Source of the DNA: Hydnum rufescens UP504
Lineage: Eukaryota > Basidiomycota > Agaricomycetes > Cantharellales > Hydnaceae
Direction: 5' to 3'
DNA length: 64,000 nucleotides
NCBI GenBank assembly: GCA_014904985.1
Contig: MU128981.1
Location: forward strand, 147,604 to 211,603
The notes under the pieces are model-generated. The model was given only the letters and a program-made list of their open reading frames with translations, had not been told where the DNA came from and ran no database searches. The position numbers were made by a program, and so were the translations under genes. Position 1 is the stretch's first letter. The number at the start of each line of letters is the position of its first letter. Positions 22,586 through 36,141 of this stretch are shown here, piece by piece.

Positions 22586-24130
22586 CTGTAAAGAAAGGGA
22601 AACCATACAAAAGGAGCAGCACACGGTGCTCCTTTTGCGCAATCGTACTGAGAGACGGCGAATACTTACCTCAAAAATCACCACACCTGCTGAAGCGGGT
22701 GTGGGGTTTGTCTGGGGTTTCTGTGGTCTGGTGTCGTATTTTCAACTTGTTGCCGTTCGCAGGTTTCGTTTGGGGGGTAGGTTGCCGTTCTCGCATATTT
22801 GTTCAGCGGGGTCGCGGATCTTTATTGGGGGTTGGTGGGGGTGTGGGTTCAAATGAAAACCTAGGATAATAAATAATACATTAGGAGGGAAAGAAAGCCA
22901 TGCAAAAGGAGCAGGATACGCTGCTCCATTTGCACAATCGTACTTATACATGGAGCATACTTACCAATTACCACACACCCAGCGGGCGTGATTCGTCTGG
23001 AGTCCAGTCTTGTGTCATGTGTTCCCGTTCCCGGGTTTCGTCTGGCGGATGTTCCTAGGCAGGTCGCGTTTGCGGCTCTCAGTTGGTGGGTGCATTGTCA
23101 TTTCCGAGGGGGGGGCTCATTTGGCGGGTGGCTGAGGTGATAACCTAGAATAATAAATAATGTGTTAGTTCAAAATTAAAATGAATACAAAAAGAGCAGC
23201 AAGGGCCACTCTTTTTGCGCCGTTGGGGGGTGCACTACATTACTTACCTCGGACAGAACCACACACCCGCGGTAGCGGGTGTGTGGTTCATGCGGTTTGG
23301 TGTCGTTTCGTGTGTCGTCGTTCGCGGTCTCGCTTGCGGGGGGCTCGCTCCACGGGTTTTCATTTGTGGCGATAGCCTAGAATAATAGATTACTTATTAG
23401 TTAAAAAATTAAAACCAGCGCAAAAAGCACCATTTGCTGCTCTTTTTACGCCGTTGGGGTGCACAATATTACTTACATTATATATAGCCACACACCCGCC
23501 GCAGCGGGTGTGTGGTTCATGTGGCGACTCGGTCGGCGTGTGGCCACCTCTTCCATTCTCCTCATGTTGCATTTCATTTGGTGTGGTTTCGTTTGGCGCG
23601 GTTTCGTTTGGCATGTTTTGGTCGGCATGTTACCGTATGATCCCTGGCCGGTCGGGCCTCGTCATTTGGCACCTGGACCATGACCTATAATAATAATAAA
23701 TGTTGTTAGTAAAGAAATTCAAAGCAGCGCAAAAAGAGCAGCTTTCGCCGCTCTTTCTGCGCTGCCGTCGGTATTCTCATAACAGAAAACTTAGCTGATG
23801 TATTGTACCACACACCCGCGGATGTGTGGTACCGCGTTCTGCCCCGTCGTCGTGTATTGGGTGGGTATTTGGAGGGCGGGGGTTCGTGATCCATTTCATG
23901 CGCGGGTGTTTATGGTGCTTGGTGTTCAGACGTCGGTTCAGGCGGGGGTTTCGCATGGCTTTGCCTCGGATGTGAGGGGACAATCTAGAAAAAAAAACAC
24001 GTTAGTTAAAGATGTTAAGGCAGCACAGAAAGAGCAGCTTTCGCTGCTCTCTTTGCGCGACTGTATCTGGGGCCATGGTACTTACCTTATATTACCGCAC
24101 ATCCGCCGCGGCGGGTGCGAGGTCGCGTGT
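22586..24130 (-). repeat. tandem array of ~230-310-bp units, each with an intron-like segment holding a hairpin
   Basis: Six diverged units. On the minus strand each shows, in order, a donor (GTAAGT, or GTAAGA/GTAAGC-like), a hairpin of the type AAAAGAGCAGC...GCTGCTCTTT, a branch-like CTAAC/CTAAT and an acceptor TCTAG or similar. Intron-like spans: 24085-23985, 23476-23377, 23247-23145, 22964-22861 and 22669-22586 (84 to 104 bp). A sixth, at about 23685, has lost its clear donor. The intervening blocks (about 129 to 208 bp) carry a second palindrome, CCACACACCCGC..GCGGGTGTGTGG, with 15-bp perfect arms at 23256-23289. Some blocks have open minus-strand frames (NETAPNETTPNEMQHE near 23550), but others contain stops in every frame, so this is either a decayed repetitive gene, an array of introner-like insertions or a non-coding repeat. 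I do not assign a function. Confidence 0.75.
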
Positions 24131-25567
24131 TTTTTTCGCTCTCAGTGTTTGTGTGGTGTGTTTGGGCTTACAAAATCATCACGTAATGATCATGTGATCC
24201 GCATCATTTGCGGGTAAATTCCCCCCAGACCGCCTTTTTCGGGTTCCATAGGTTAATGGCAGCTTCTAACTTTTTACTTGGGCTCCAGCTCAACTCGTTT
24301 CCAGTGCAATGTCTGGGTCTAGTTGTCCACCCTGCTTAATGCTATAAATTTTTACTCACCTTTAGATCAGGAGAAAGGGATGCACAGGTAACAGTGATGA
24401 TGATGCGGATGAAGGACTCGAATCCGACGGAGATTGGAGGTATGTATTGGAAAACAGCTGGATGTGGGTCACATCAGCGGACATCTTTCTTGGTTATCTC
24501 GTTACATGTTTCATTTCTCTTTACCCCTCCCATCTACCTATCGTGGTACCCGGCCTCATCAGTCTTCATATATATGTATTCATTTCCACTCCTCGGTTCT
24601 TTTTTCAAAGACCGAGGTTAGTTCTTTCATCCTCCCATCTGTAGCACATGCACAGTGGACACATGCACTATATTGTATCATCTGTTCTAGGTATTATCCT
24701 GTATATGAATATCTAGTTCTTCTCTCAAAGACTGAGTGCGTTCTGTTTTATACAAACTCCTTCAACATGTTGGAGTGCTGAGAGGGTAATTACTAAATTC
24801 GCATTCACGGATTTTTCGAGCTCGAAGGCATGTCAGATCCTAAATTCGTGGATTTTCAGCTCCTGAGGGGGTCAGATTTGCCGCACCCCTGTGCAGAATT
24901 TCAGAAGGGGAGGACCCCCTGGCGGGCCAAGCAACAGGGGCCGCAGGGGGCCTGTAATGTAGTTTCTCTGTATGACCTCGATCGTTCTATCGGCTTATGT
25001 AATTAGCGCGCAAGGATTGCAGTTGCGGGCATTAACTCTCCCTGGGCCACGCGACAGACGGTGCCCTTGGAAAAACATCCTATGAAATTGCGGCCGGCTA
25101 CATCTGCTGCAGTGCAGTGCAAAATGAAGCTGGATGCTATAGGAATATTTTTTGCATTAACCTGCGTCTAACCCGGCTCAAGTTGTGTTAAAGGTTTGAA
25201 TTAAGCGCACACCCAATATTTGGACGTAGTTCATGCAAGATATTCGTATTTGGGCATTGGAATCTCAGTCCCTATAGAGAAGCTGGAAATTTCCTCTTTC
25301 GGAGTTCCCGAGAATCTTGTCCAAATTCTTTCAAACTTGGAAACATAACTTTAAAATATCACTCGTAGTAATTTGTGTTTCCGGCACCAGTATCATATCT
25401 CCAAGCTTCTCTGCTTGTGCCGGCGTTGAGTTGCGGCGCCGGCATCCGGATGTTGCCGGAGTCCACAACTCACCAAGTCAAACACATCTTACTCTTCATC
25501 GTCCTCTCGTGCGGTGTTTACTGCCCCTTTCCTAGAGCTATCCCGCTAACACCTCTACACTGCTACA
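24131..25567. other. intergenic region upstream of PRP4
   Basis: About 1.4 kb with no convincing gene. It should contain the PRP4 promoter, but I see no specific motif that I would call. A GACTCGAATCC word at 24415 resembles a tRNA T-arm, but no tRNA fold surrounds it. Confidence 0.4.
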
Positions 25568-28022
<2,455 letters not shown>

Positions 28023-29600
28023 GTTGTCTGGGGTAAAACGATTTTTATTCGTCTTTTTTTGTTCGTACTTGATATACAATATTCTTTCTTGTAGAGGAAT
28101 CATGTTAATTCTTCCCCCTATGAGCTGTGTGCCCATTTCTATCCTGTGTGCTTTAAGTTTGAAATGGACCGTTCGTGTGCGTACATGCCGTTGGGGACGA
28201 GTGATTGGTGTCGCATTGGATGGCATCGTGCTCGTCGCCGAACATAAACGAGATCGGAAGGTCTGAATAGTATGCGGAGCACACCCCTCCTGCAACTATG
28301 TCCGTCTTGCGCCAGAACGAGACCTATACAGGAGCGGTGCAAGCATCCTGAATTTTTAGTATGTATAGGACGTGCAGATTTCGAAGGCGTTTTCTCCCAG
28401 CACGGTAGATTCGGTCGGAACTTCACCTTGCAAGAAAGAGGGGCCGAAGGAAGGGAAAGGAAGGGTTAAAAAAGCCTGATGAATTCAGGGGCCATTAGTT
28501 CTTCAAAGGGAGAGAATGCGTTGTCCTCCCCTCAAGGAAATTATCGTAAACAGAAATAGCAAGTGCTTACAAAAAAAGAGAACGGGTATCCCAGGACGGG
28601 AAGATGCGAACCGAGGGAGCCGAGCCACTGTACGCGCCAGCCGCCCGACCGAAGAGAACGGAATGGTAGAAAGGAAGAAGAAAAAATGCCCTCAGATCAC
28701 GGAGTAGCTGTCCCTTCCAAAAAGATTCTAGACCGCGATGGGACAACGGGCCCAGGGGAATGTATTAAAAATGTGAGGGAGACGGGAAGATAACGCGAAT
28801 GTAGCTGGGAAGGGTGAGGTCCCTGATTGTATATGGTTATCCGAATATCTCCTCACGTCGGGGGCGGTGCAGGGAAGCTCCGATCGAAGAGACTTGTCGG
28901 GTACCCAAATAAATCACTGGGACGCGGGAGTCAGGAGGATCATTCCTGTTCCAGAAGAAACTGTCAGCACTTTACATATATGGGAATATAGGGGAGGGCG
29001 AGATATTCAATTGTTTGAAACTGTGAAACATACTCCGAGCCGTGAGGGGGGCGGGGGCGGGGGGGGGCCGTAGACGGATCACTGGCACTTCCTGTATCCA
29101 CCACGCGATCTGCCGGCATCTATGGTGCCTCCATAGGTCGGGTTTGGGCCAACTGCACTATAACCACTTTGTTATTGTTTGCGGGCTCGGAGGGAACATG
29201 GGCCCGCGAGGAGGCCGGGATTGCTTCGATTGGTAAGTAGTCCATAGCCATGCACAAGATCATTTGATACATTTAGTTGTAATGAGCCAGACGTGGAATG
29301 ATGAACAGCGGTGGCCAGCTTGATGACGGGGCGCAAAATCTCATCCGGTTCTCAAGACACCAAGATCAAGATAATTCCTGTCTCATAGAGGGGAAAGCAT
29401 AGCTATGGGTTGTGCAGTTGAGATGGGCCAAATGACATGCGACGGGAAGACCACTATATTCGAGGCTTGATCCATCAGACAAATTTTGGCCGTCTGAAAC
29501 CCGGCCATATCTGACGCCCTCATGGGTCGAAATCAGGTATCAGCCTAGGGGGCGGAGATGCGTTGGGTGAACCGCAGATCAAGGCGGTCATTGCGACACG
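28023..29600. other. intergenic, no supported gene
   Basis: Between PRP4 and the POP8-like gene. Short open frames exist on both strands but none shows splice structure or recognisable sequence. A G-run lies near 29045-29068. Confidence 0.4.
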
Positions 29601-30049
29601 ATGGTCCAGGGCCGGCAGATTCCACAACAGGGTCTGGCTGTAATGTATCACTACATCCGCCTTGAGCTATACACCAGCACTCCGAACATCGTCCCAGACG
29701 AGCTTACTTTCCGTCAGGCAATAACTCACGTCTTAATTCAGCTTTTCGGCACCACTCGAGCCCACACCCATATTGACGTCCTCGTTATCGGCTGTATGCA
29801 AGCCCGTATTCCTCAGGTACAAGCATGTATTCGAGTGGACAAAGAGTGCGTGTAGTTTGCGACTAGTCTTGCTGGTTTACCCCACCAACACCACTCGCTA
29901 GAGATAAGGACCTCGTTCTCGCCGCCCTCTCTGCGTACACGCCTATCGCGGGAGGCATGATCACTGGAATGAGTGTTGTGAAAGACTCCTCATTTCTTCC
30001 CGACCTCGCTGCTGATAATTGGGGTTGGATCCATTCACTCAATCCCTGA
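29601..30049 (+). CDS. POP8/RPP14-like RNase P/MRP subunit
   Basis: Small fungal RNase P/MRP subunits such as POP8 help process tRNA 5' ends and rRNA. Visible landmarks: HYIRLELYTSTPN, then DELTFRQAITHVLIQLFGTT and THIDVL, followed by ACIRVDKE and KDLVLAALSAY, ending WGWIHSLNP. The pattern (beta strand, a long helix with LTxRQxxxxxLxxxFG, then xIDVL and IRVxxED) fits the POP8 family. The proposed exons are 29601-29851 and 29902-30049, with a GTAGTT donor and CTAG acceptor restoring CV|DKDLV. A 33-nt in-frame stretch (VIGCMQARIPQ) before VQACIRV may be an extra micro-intron. The start may be the ATG at 29601 or a later one. The gene converges on ALKBH6, with the two stops 25 bp apart. Confidence 0.6.
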
Positions 30050-30074
30050 GGAAAGGTCTGTCCATGTTTTGGCT

Positions 30075-31308
30075 TTATTTGGGTACGGAATTCTCATAGT
30101 ATGGTGTTCTTGTCGTCCCTAGGATGCGGGGGTTGATGGCCCGTTCGATCACACGACATGTAAGGCTGATTCTCGTACTCCTTTTCAGGCTGCCCCCTTC
30201 CCGCAACGTGTTCAAGATGTCGGAGTCTCCTAACAAGGTCCAATTCGCCACAGAGATGCGATCTATTGGACATTTCGGATTTGTCTCCCTTGTTGCCTCA
30301 CTATCAGTCAGGGGCTCTGTGCCAGGTCCGTGAGGGAGAAAATGATCGGTCGCGACATCATCGATACCATGCAGGTGAAACCGATAGAGATCGTCAGTTG
30401 TCACCACTAGACTGCGCGGTTCAAGCAAGATCGACAGGGCTGGGCGAGGATCAATGGGCCGAGAGTGAGAGTCCATGGTTGGCGGTGATTCGACGGAGCT
30501 ATTGAAATCATCCTGTAAGCCTGACTCTTCTTGATAACGATAATAATGAAGTATGGTATGCGATCCGAGTGATACCGTAGCCACGACAGGGTGGTACGTT
30601 GGGCCATCCTGGTGGGGCTGCGTCGTAACGGTTAGATCCTAACTATTTATAGCAGAATAGCCCACGGGTCAGACGGACCATGATACCTTGGCCCGCAGGG
30701 TACTATCAAGGATATAGATGAATCATTGGAAAACCAGAGGGGCAGGAATTGCGTACCTCGTTCAGTATGACATGGTTAGGAGCCTTCTGTGGTGTTTGGT
30801 CGAATGCACCGGTGTCTCCTATTCTGGCCAATATGTTTGGGCTATGTAGGGGCCAGGAGAAAAGTCAGTGATATATCAAAGGGGAGCGCTGGTAAATGCC
30901 TCAACTATTCACACAAGAACGACGGCATGGGAGTGCGAAGAAGGGCACCAGATACAATTTCACCCCCTTCATACAGTTCAGCACCATGTGCCAGCGTTAA
31001 GATAAGGGATGGGAGAGGACTGACCCCAAGTTTGAAGGCTGCCGGGGGGCACGATAAGTCAGATATGTAATTCGGGGGTAACGAGGACAAGCGCACCGTC
31101 TATTCGACACAGTTCTCCATTTGGATTTTGGTGTTTCTTCAATCTTGGTCGTGGGTGCATACTGATGACTAGGGGTTTTCAAAGTAGAAAGGCACACTTG
31201 TCATACCTTGCGCAACAACAGCAACTCCTCGTCCTCAGTAATAAAATTTGGGATGTAGAATACGTTGCTCAATCCCTGACACGGGACTGCGGCGGCTGGA
31301 GATATCAT
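30075..31308 (-). CDS. ALKBH6: ALKBH6-like Fe(II)/2-oxoglutarate dioxygenase
   Basis: AlkB-family enzymes oxidise alkyl groups on nucleic acids using Fe(II) and 2-oxoglutarate; ALKBH6 substrates are poorly defined. Seven exons keep one frame: 31308-31207, 31161-31097, 31038-31025, 30966-30915, 30841-30757, 30702-30679 and 30617-30075, totalling 885 nt for 294 residues. Landmarks: SNVFYIPNFITEDEE, RRLQTWGG, RIGDTGAFDQTPQKAPNHVI, NEYPAGQGIMPHQDGPTYHP with the iron-binding HxD, TVSLGSHTILHYYRY, LSILLEPRSLVVTTDDLY, HLHGI (distal His) and TRISLTCRVIER with the 2-oxoglutarate Arg. Exon three is 14 nt and exon six 24 nt. A long insert between HYYRY and the LSILLEPRSL strand is hydrophilic. The catalytic residues all look present. 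Confidence 0.92.
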
Positions 31309-32300
31309 AAGACTCAGCAAATTCCCAAGAGGGGGATTCTCGGTAGCGGCTAGTCTCGTGAGCAGACCTCAGCTAATGCTGAAGGTCTGGCAGAATGGGG
31401 AGTTCCGAAGGCACGGGCATGAAGCTTCCGCTCCAGCAAAACTGATGCACAACTGCCAGTTTTGAAAAACCAAAACTGGGTCAGGCACCATACTTTCCCT
31501 TTCTCAAACTCCACTCCAATTGTATAGTTCATTTCAGCCAGGTTGTGCTTATGATGACAAAGCATGATTCACACTCTGCTCAGCTTACTTGTAAGCCAGT
31601 TCTGGGCTCCCTACTGTAAAGGCCCTTTTGAGAAAGCAAAACTGAAGGAAAACTAGGGATCACAATTCAAGCAAAACTGAAGCCAGTTTTGCATCAGTTT
31701 TGTGACAGTTTTGTCTCAGTTTTTTCTACCATGAAGCCCCCTATTAATAATACTAGGATACAGCACTTACAAGGTTATATAATATAAGCATTACTGGTAC
31801 CAAAAGCAAACCTGTCCCCCAGGGGCATCTCTTGGGCCTCACTTCCTATTGAACTTTAGATTCACTCATGTCTGCTGGCTAATTCCTATTGTCTCATTTA
31901 CTTTACCTAATGACCTTATCTAATGCTAGTCTCCTTCACAAACTTATTTGTTCTGAAGGCAAATTGAACCTCCATCTCCTCAAGTATGTCTCATCCAAAA
32001 GGGAAAATATGACCAGGAACTCAGCTAAACCACCCAATCCCTTGTTTCTAGTGTTGCTGTCAAGTGAGTGCCCAGAAGTCACTGGCCAAATGGATTTTGG
32101 CCAGAGCTGAGCAGGCATCAAGTCAGCAGAAGCTGTCTAGGAGCTGACTCAGCTGAGTTGCACCAACTTGCCCAAATAGGTTCCCCAACAGCCTGCTAAC
32201 AATCCCCATTGTACCACTGAAACAAGCTTGTCATATTGGGCTTGATGTGTGAAGACAGACTAGCAAAGGAATCTGAATAGAATCATGTATTTATAAACTA
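31309..32300. other. CpG-poor repeat-like sequence
   Basis: The words CAGTTTTG and CAAAACTG recur many times between about 31435 and 31720, in both orientations, suggesting a degraded repeat with inverted parts. No gene is supported. CpG becomes scarce from here on, marking entry into transposon-rich DNA. Confidence 0.5.
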
Positions 32301-32321
32301 CCATAGCTTGGGGCTTACAGA

Positions 32322-33622
32322 ATGATGCAATGGATGCTGCTCCTGGCCATCACAGGTATACAGACTTATAGAGCCATATACCTAGATCCAGTATCTTATG
32401 GCCTGATATCTCCCCTATGTGGTCCAATAGCTAGGGGTATGATATTCACTTATCTTTGTATTTCAATACTCTGCCATTACCTAGTGGCTCTGTTGATCCT
32501 TTTTGCAATATGGGCTTGATTCTCAGTGTTGACAACTATGCACAGGTGAGGCCAATCCCACTTGATGACAATTCAGATGGAGAGTCACTGCTCAATCTGG
32601 AGCAGCTCTTTCAATCTGCAAAGGGTGGCATTGCTGACATGTCTTCTGATGCTCCAACCCTCTCTGGGGTGGACACTGATTACCCTTCACCTCCCACAGT
32701 GGGGGGCCCTCCACACTCAGGGAAGACAGATTATCATGACCAGGTTGATTGAAATCCTGCCACTCTTAAAACATGGCCTGATGGTAGTGCCTCTCCTTGT
32801 TGCTTCCATATCAATAAAAGTGACAAGAAGATCTGGTATGAGACAGATTCAGCCCACAAGAAGCACAAATACCTCAAATGACAAAAGGATGGTGAGCAGC
32901 AGCAGGCCCTTGGCATTCGGCATGCCAATGCCATGATTTTTAAGAATATCAAGGCAAGTAAGGCAGACAAGCAAAAGAATGGCTGGGCAAAGTCAATTGG
33001 AATCTGAGTGACACCCAAGGACACCAACACCAAGGATGAGGTCAAAGTGGATGCCCAGGATGTATGTTATTACCTTCTCTCTCTCACTCTCATTGTACTA
33101 AATTAGTTCTAGTCAACCTGGACTACAGAGGATGGCTGGAAGCTCCTAACATTTCTGTGCAATCTGGAGAAATGGAAATTTTATCAGGAGAATAAATCAA
33201 CAGCCATGTGTTTGGTACATTGTGTCTCCTATTCTGGGTGACTTCTTCTATCCTGATACAGTCTATAAAGGGTGCAGCACACTTAGGGTGCAAGAAATCT
33301 ATGAAGTCTGTGTGAGACTGGTTTGATTGTGCTTATAAGAAGTATTGATATATCAAGGCCTGTGAGAACCACACTGGAAGTGGAGATGGCAATCAACTTG
33401 AACTCAAACTAGAGGGAATTGAGAGGGATGGTGAGGGCTCATGAGACACATTCTTGGACATTGTGTGCAATGCATTCAAGGAGGTTGGCTACTATGACTT
33501 ATTTGATGAATGGTACAGTCTTCCACTGGTCCTTGCATCAGAAGTTGAAATTCCACCATTGTAAGCCACAACTTACAAATATTTTAGTTTTCAACAGTCT
33601 CTTGTATAGTAGATGCTCTTAA
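32322..33622 (+). pseudogene. degraded coding fragments, unknown family
   Basis: Protein-like stretches lie in changing frames: RPIPLDDNSDGESLLNLEQL near 32560, SDKKIWYETDSAHKKHKYL near 32820-32880, and FLDIVCNAFKEVGYYDLFDE near 33450. Stops and frame changes break them repeatedly. The sequence has almost no CpG. It is probably a decayed transposon gene, but I do not recognise the family. Confidence 0.35.
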
Positions 33623-33897
33623 GATGGATTAGCTAAAATTTTATCCAAAACCAATCTGTTGTATGTGAGATATCTGGGAAATCACCTAATGCACCCTCAA
33701 AGAGGTACCTCTTAGGTGGGTTCTGGTTGCATTGGGATATGACCTAAGAGGTGGTTTTTATATAGGCACATCTAGGCAGTGTCTAAAGGTGTTCAGAAGA
33801 TGAAAAATTTTTAAGTCCCTATAGTAGGGATGCCTATCTGTGCCCACCACAGGTGCCACTCCCAGGCTTTCTAACTATTTGATAGGCATTCTGGGGT

Positions 33898-34125
33898 TGA
33901 TTTAGGCATGCCTAAATCAGTTGTGTCTAATGATGTCTGGAGCTTAATTATTGACTTTGAATTGAAGAGGCCTATTCAGGGTTGATTTAGACATGCCTAA
34001 ATCAGTGATGTCTAGTGATGTGTAGAGTCAGGTGCTGCTCCAGGGGTTTTTCAATGACTTGATGGACACCCTGCAGTTGATTTAGGCATGCCTAAATCAG
34101 CTATGTCTAGTCATGTCTAGAGCTT
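33898..34125 (+). repeat. three ~95-bp units with a GATTTAGGCATGCCTAAATC palindrome
   Basis: The 20-bp perfect palindrome occurs near 33899 and 34079, and a one-base variant (GACATG in the centre) lies near 33984. Each is followed by AG..(A/G)TGTCTA(A/G)T.ATGT. The units are about 85 to 95 bp apart. The sequence is non-coding. Confidence 0.8.
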
Positions 34126-34984
34126 GCTATATCTCATTAGAGTCTCCTGGTGTGTCCATGAGGGCTTAGTATGCAGTGAGTCTACTAGTGGATAAATTAA
34201 AACAGGTTGACCATCACCAGGAGGTGTCTAATTGTGTGCCTAAGCAAGTCTAGGCATGTCCAAGCATGTCTAGGTGGGTAACTTGGGTCTGAGTCTAGTA
34301 CAAATATTATGTAATTATTCCTAAATGGTATCCAGTTACATAATACATGTATCCTATCTTAAAAAAATGCCAAAATGCGGAAATTAAATGAAGTACATCC
34401 AAAGAATATTTAGGCATCCAGCCCAATGGGGGCCCAGGACAGGGGGAAGTGCCTGGGATGGATGGATGGACCCCTGGGGACCCTGATAAAGTGATAAAAT
34501 CAGGCCTAGGGCCAATGGTTAATAGCCTCACTCAATTCTGTTCAGGTGGGTCTGTTCAGGTCACAAAATATACTTTTTTTAGTTAGCCATGACTAAAAAT
34601 AAGTGTCAGGCATGAAATTTTTGTGCAAGGTGAACAGAAAGCACAAACAGCCCAAACCTCTGTTCATGTCATTGCTAAAATATTTGTTCAACTTTTAGCA
34701 TCTGTGACCCTGGCAGTTAGTTGAAGAAGCTGTCATCTGTCAGTCAAAATTAAAATGCCAAGTGAAAATGGCCATTCACTGAAGAATCACTCATTTCTGA
34801 AGCCTGTTCACCCTCAACTTTTGGCAGGGAAGTTGCCATTTTCCTAATTATAGATGATCAAAAAAAAAAAAGTTGCAACAACCCAAACAGAATTGAGCAA
34901 GGCTAATCCCTGAAACAATGAGGGCAGGAAGAACAGCTCTGGAACCACCAGAAGTTGCTGGAATATAAGCACTGAGTGGATCAG

Positions 34985-35570
34985 TATTAAATTTGGCACA
35001 TTATTAGAGAGTATCTGGGTGCAAACCATATTAAAATTTCAGCCAAATCCATGCATTAGTTATTGAGATATGAGGCAAACAGGTTTGGATATTGAAAATT
35101 GATTTTCTCCTCCCATAGAATAGCTGGGGACTTGAAAATTTACAGGGAGCATGAAAATATAGTGTACTAATTATGTGTGACAAATTATCCCAATCCATCC
35201 AGGTTAGGGCAGTGAACTGGACAGGGGGTACCAGAACTACTGGAAATTTCCAAAAAAGAACCACTGTTCAGATTGCTCTAAAAATTGGCATGTGATTAGA
35301 AGCTGCTTAGGCAAAAACTCATATCAAAATTTCAGCCATACCCATCCACTAGTCATGGAGTTATGGGCCAAACAAGTTTGAACATTGAAAATTAATTTAC
35401 TCCCCCTACAGGCAGGATATGAACTTGAAATTTCACATGGGGCATGGCCATATGATGAACTACATATGTGCCAAAAATCAGCTGGTTTTGTTTACTTTTA
35501 GGCATGCCACTCCCTTGGCAGGACAAATGGGAACAAAACCCTACCATGAATGTGAGCCACTCCACCTCAG
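34985..35570 (+). repeat. two diverged copies of a ~293-bp tandem repeat
   Basis: The words TTGGCA.(A)T.ATTAGA, AAATTTCAGCCA, GTTATTGAGATATGAGGCAA and GAAAATTGATTTTCTCC at about 34992-35110 recur with substitutions at about 35284-35405. No coding potential is apparent. Confidence 0.6.
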
Positions 35571-36141
35571 GACTAAAGTAGGTGGAATAAGCTTTTATTA
35601 ATATGACCCTGACTATATCCAAAAATAGAATGAATTGGATGTGTGGAAGTGCCTGAAATTGAGGGGGAGGGGGAGGAAGGTCAAAGGGAATTGCATAAAG
35701 TGTAGAGCAGGGGTGGCTCTGGTATTATACCACTAGTCCAGCACATATATAGGGAGTACACATGCCAAATATCAGCCTAACTGGACTCCATTTAGGCACT
35801 GCTCCACAGTAGTGTTGCTGCAACTCCACTTGGTTTGACTTTGGCTTCAGGCTGGTCAGCCATATTTTACATCAATCTAAGGCACAAAACTGTGGCAGAA
35901 TAGGTACCTATGGAGATCAATATATAGTTGGGCCCAATGTGCACCCAAAATTGATTGATTATGGTATGGAGAACAATGTTGGGCCCAAATGTGGGCCCAA
36001 GTGGGCTTAACTGGGCTCAACTGGACTCAACTGGCCCCAAATAGGTGACTTCCTGGGTTTTGCTGAACACAAGGAAGACTTGGGCCCAACTCAGAGCACT
36101 TAGCAGAATTCTGAACTTGTGCATAACACTGAGGATGAAGT

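Noticed and set aside
23181..23375. Plus-strand open frames in the hairpin array
   Set aside because: They run through the palindromes and are opposite to the splice-like signals; frames are not shared between units.
24405..24430. tRNA-like T-arm (GACTCGAATCC)
   Set aside because: No matching acceptor, D-arm or anticodon stem can be folded around it.
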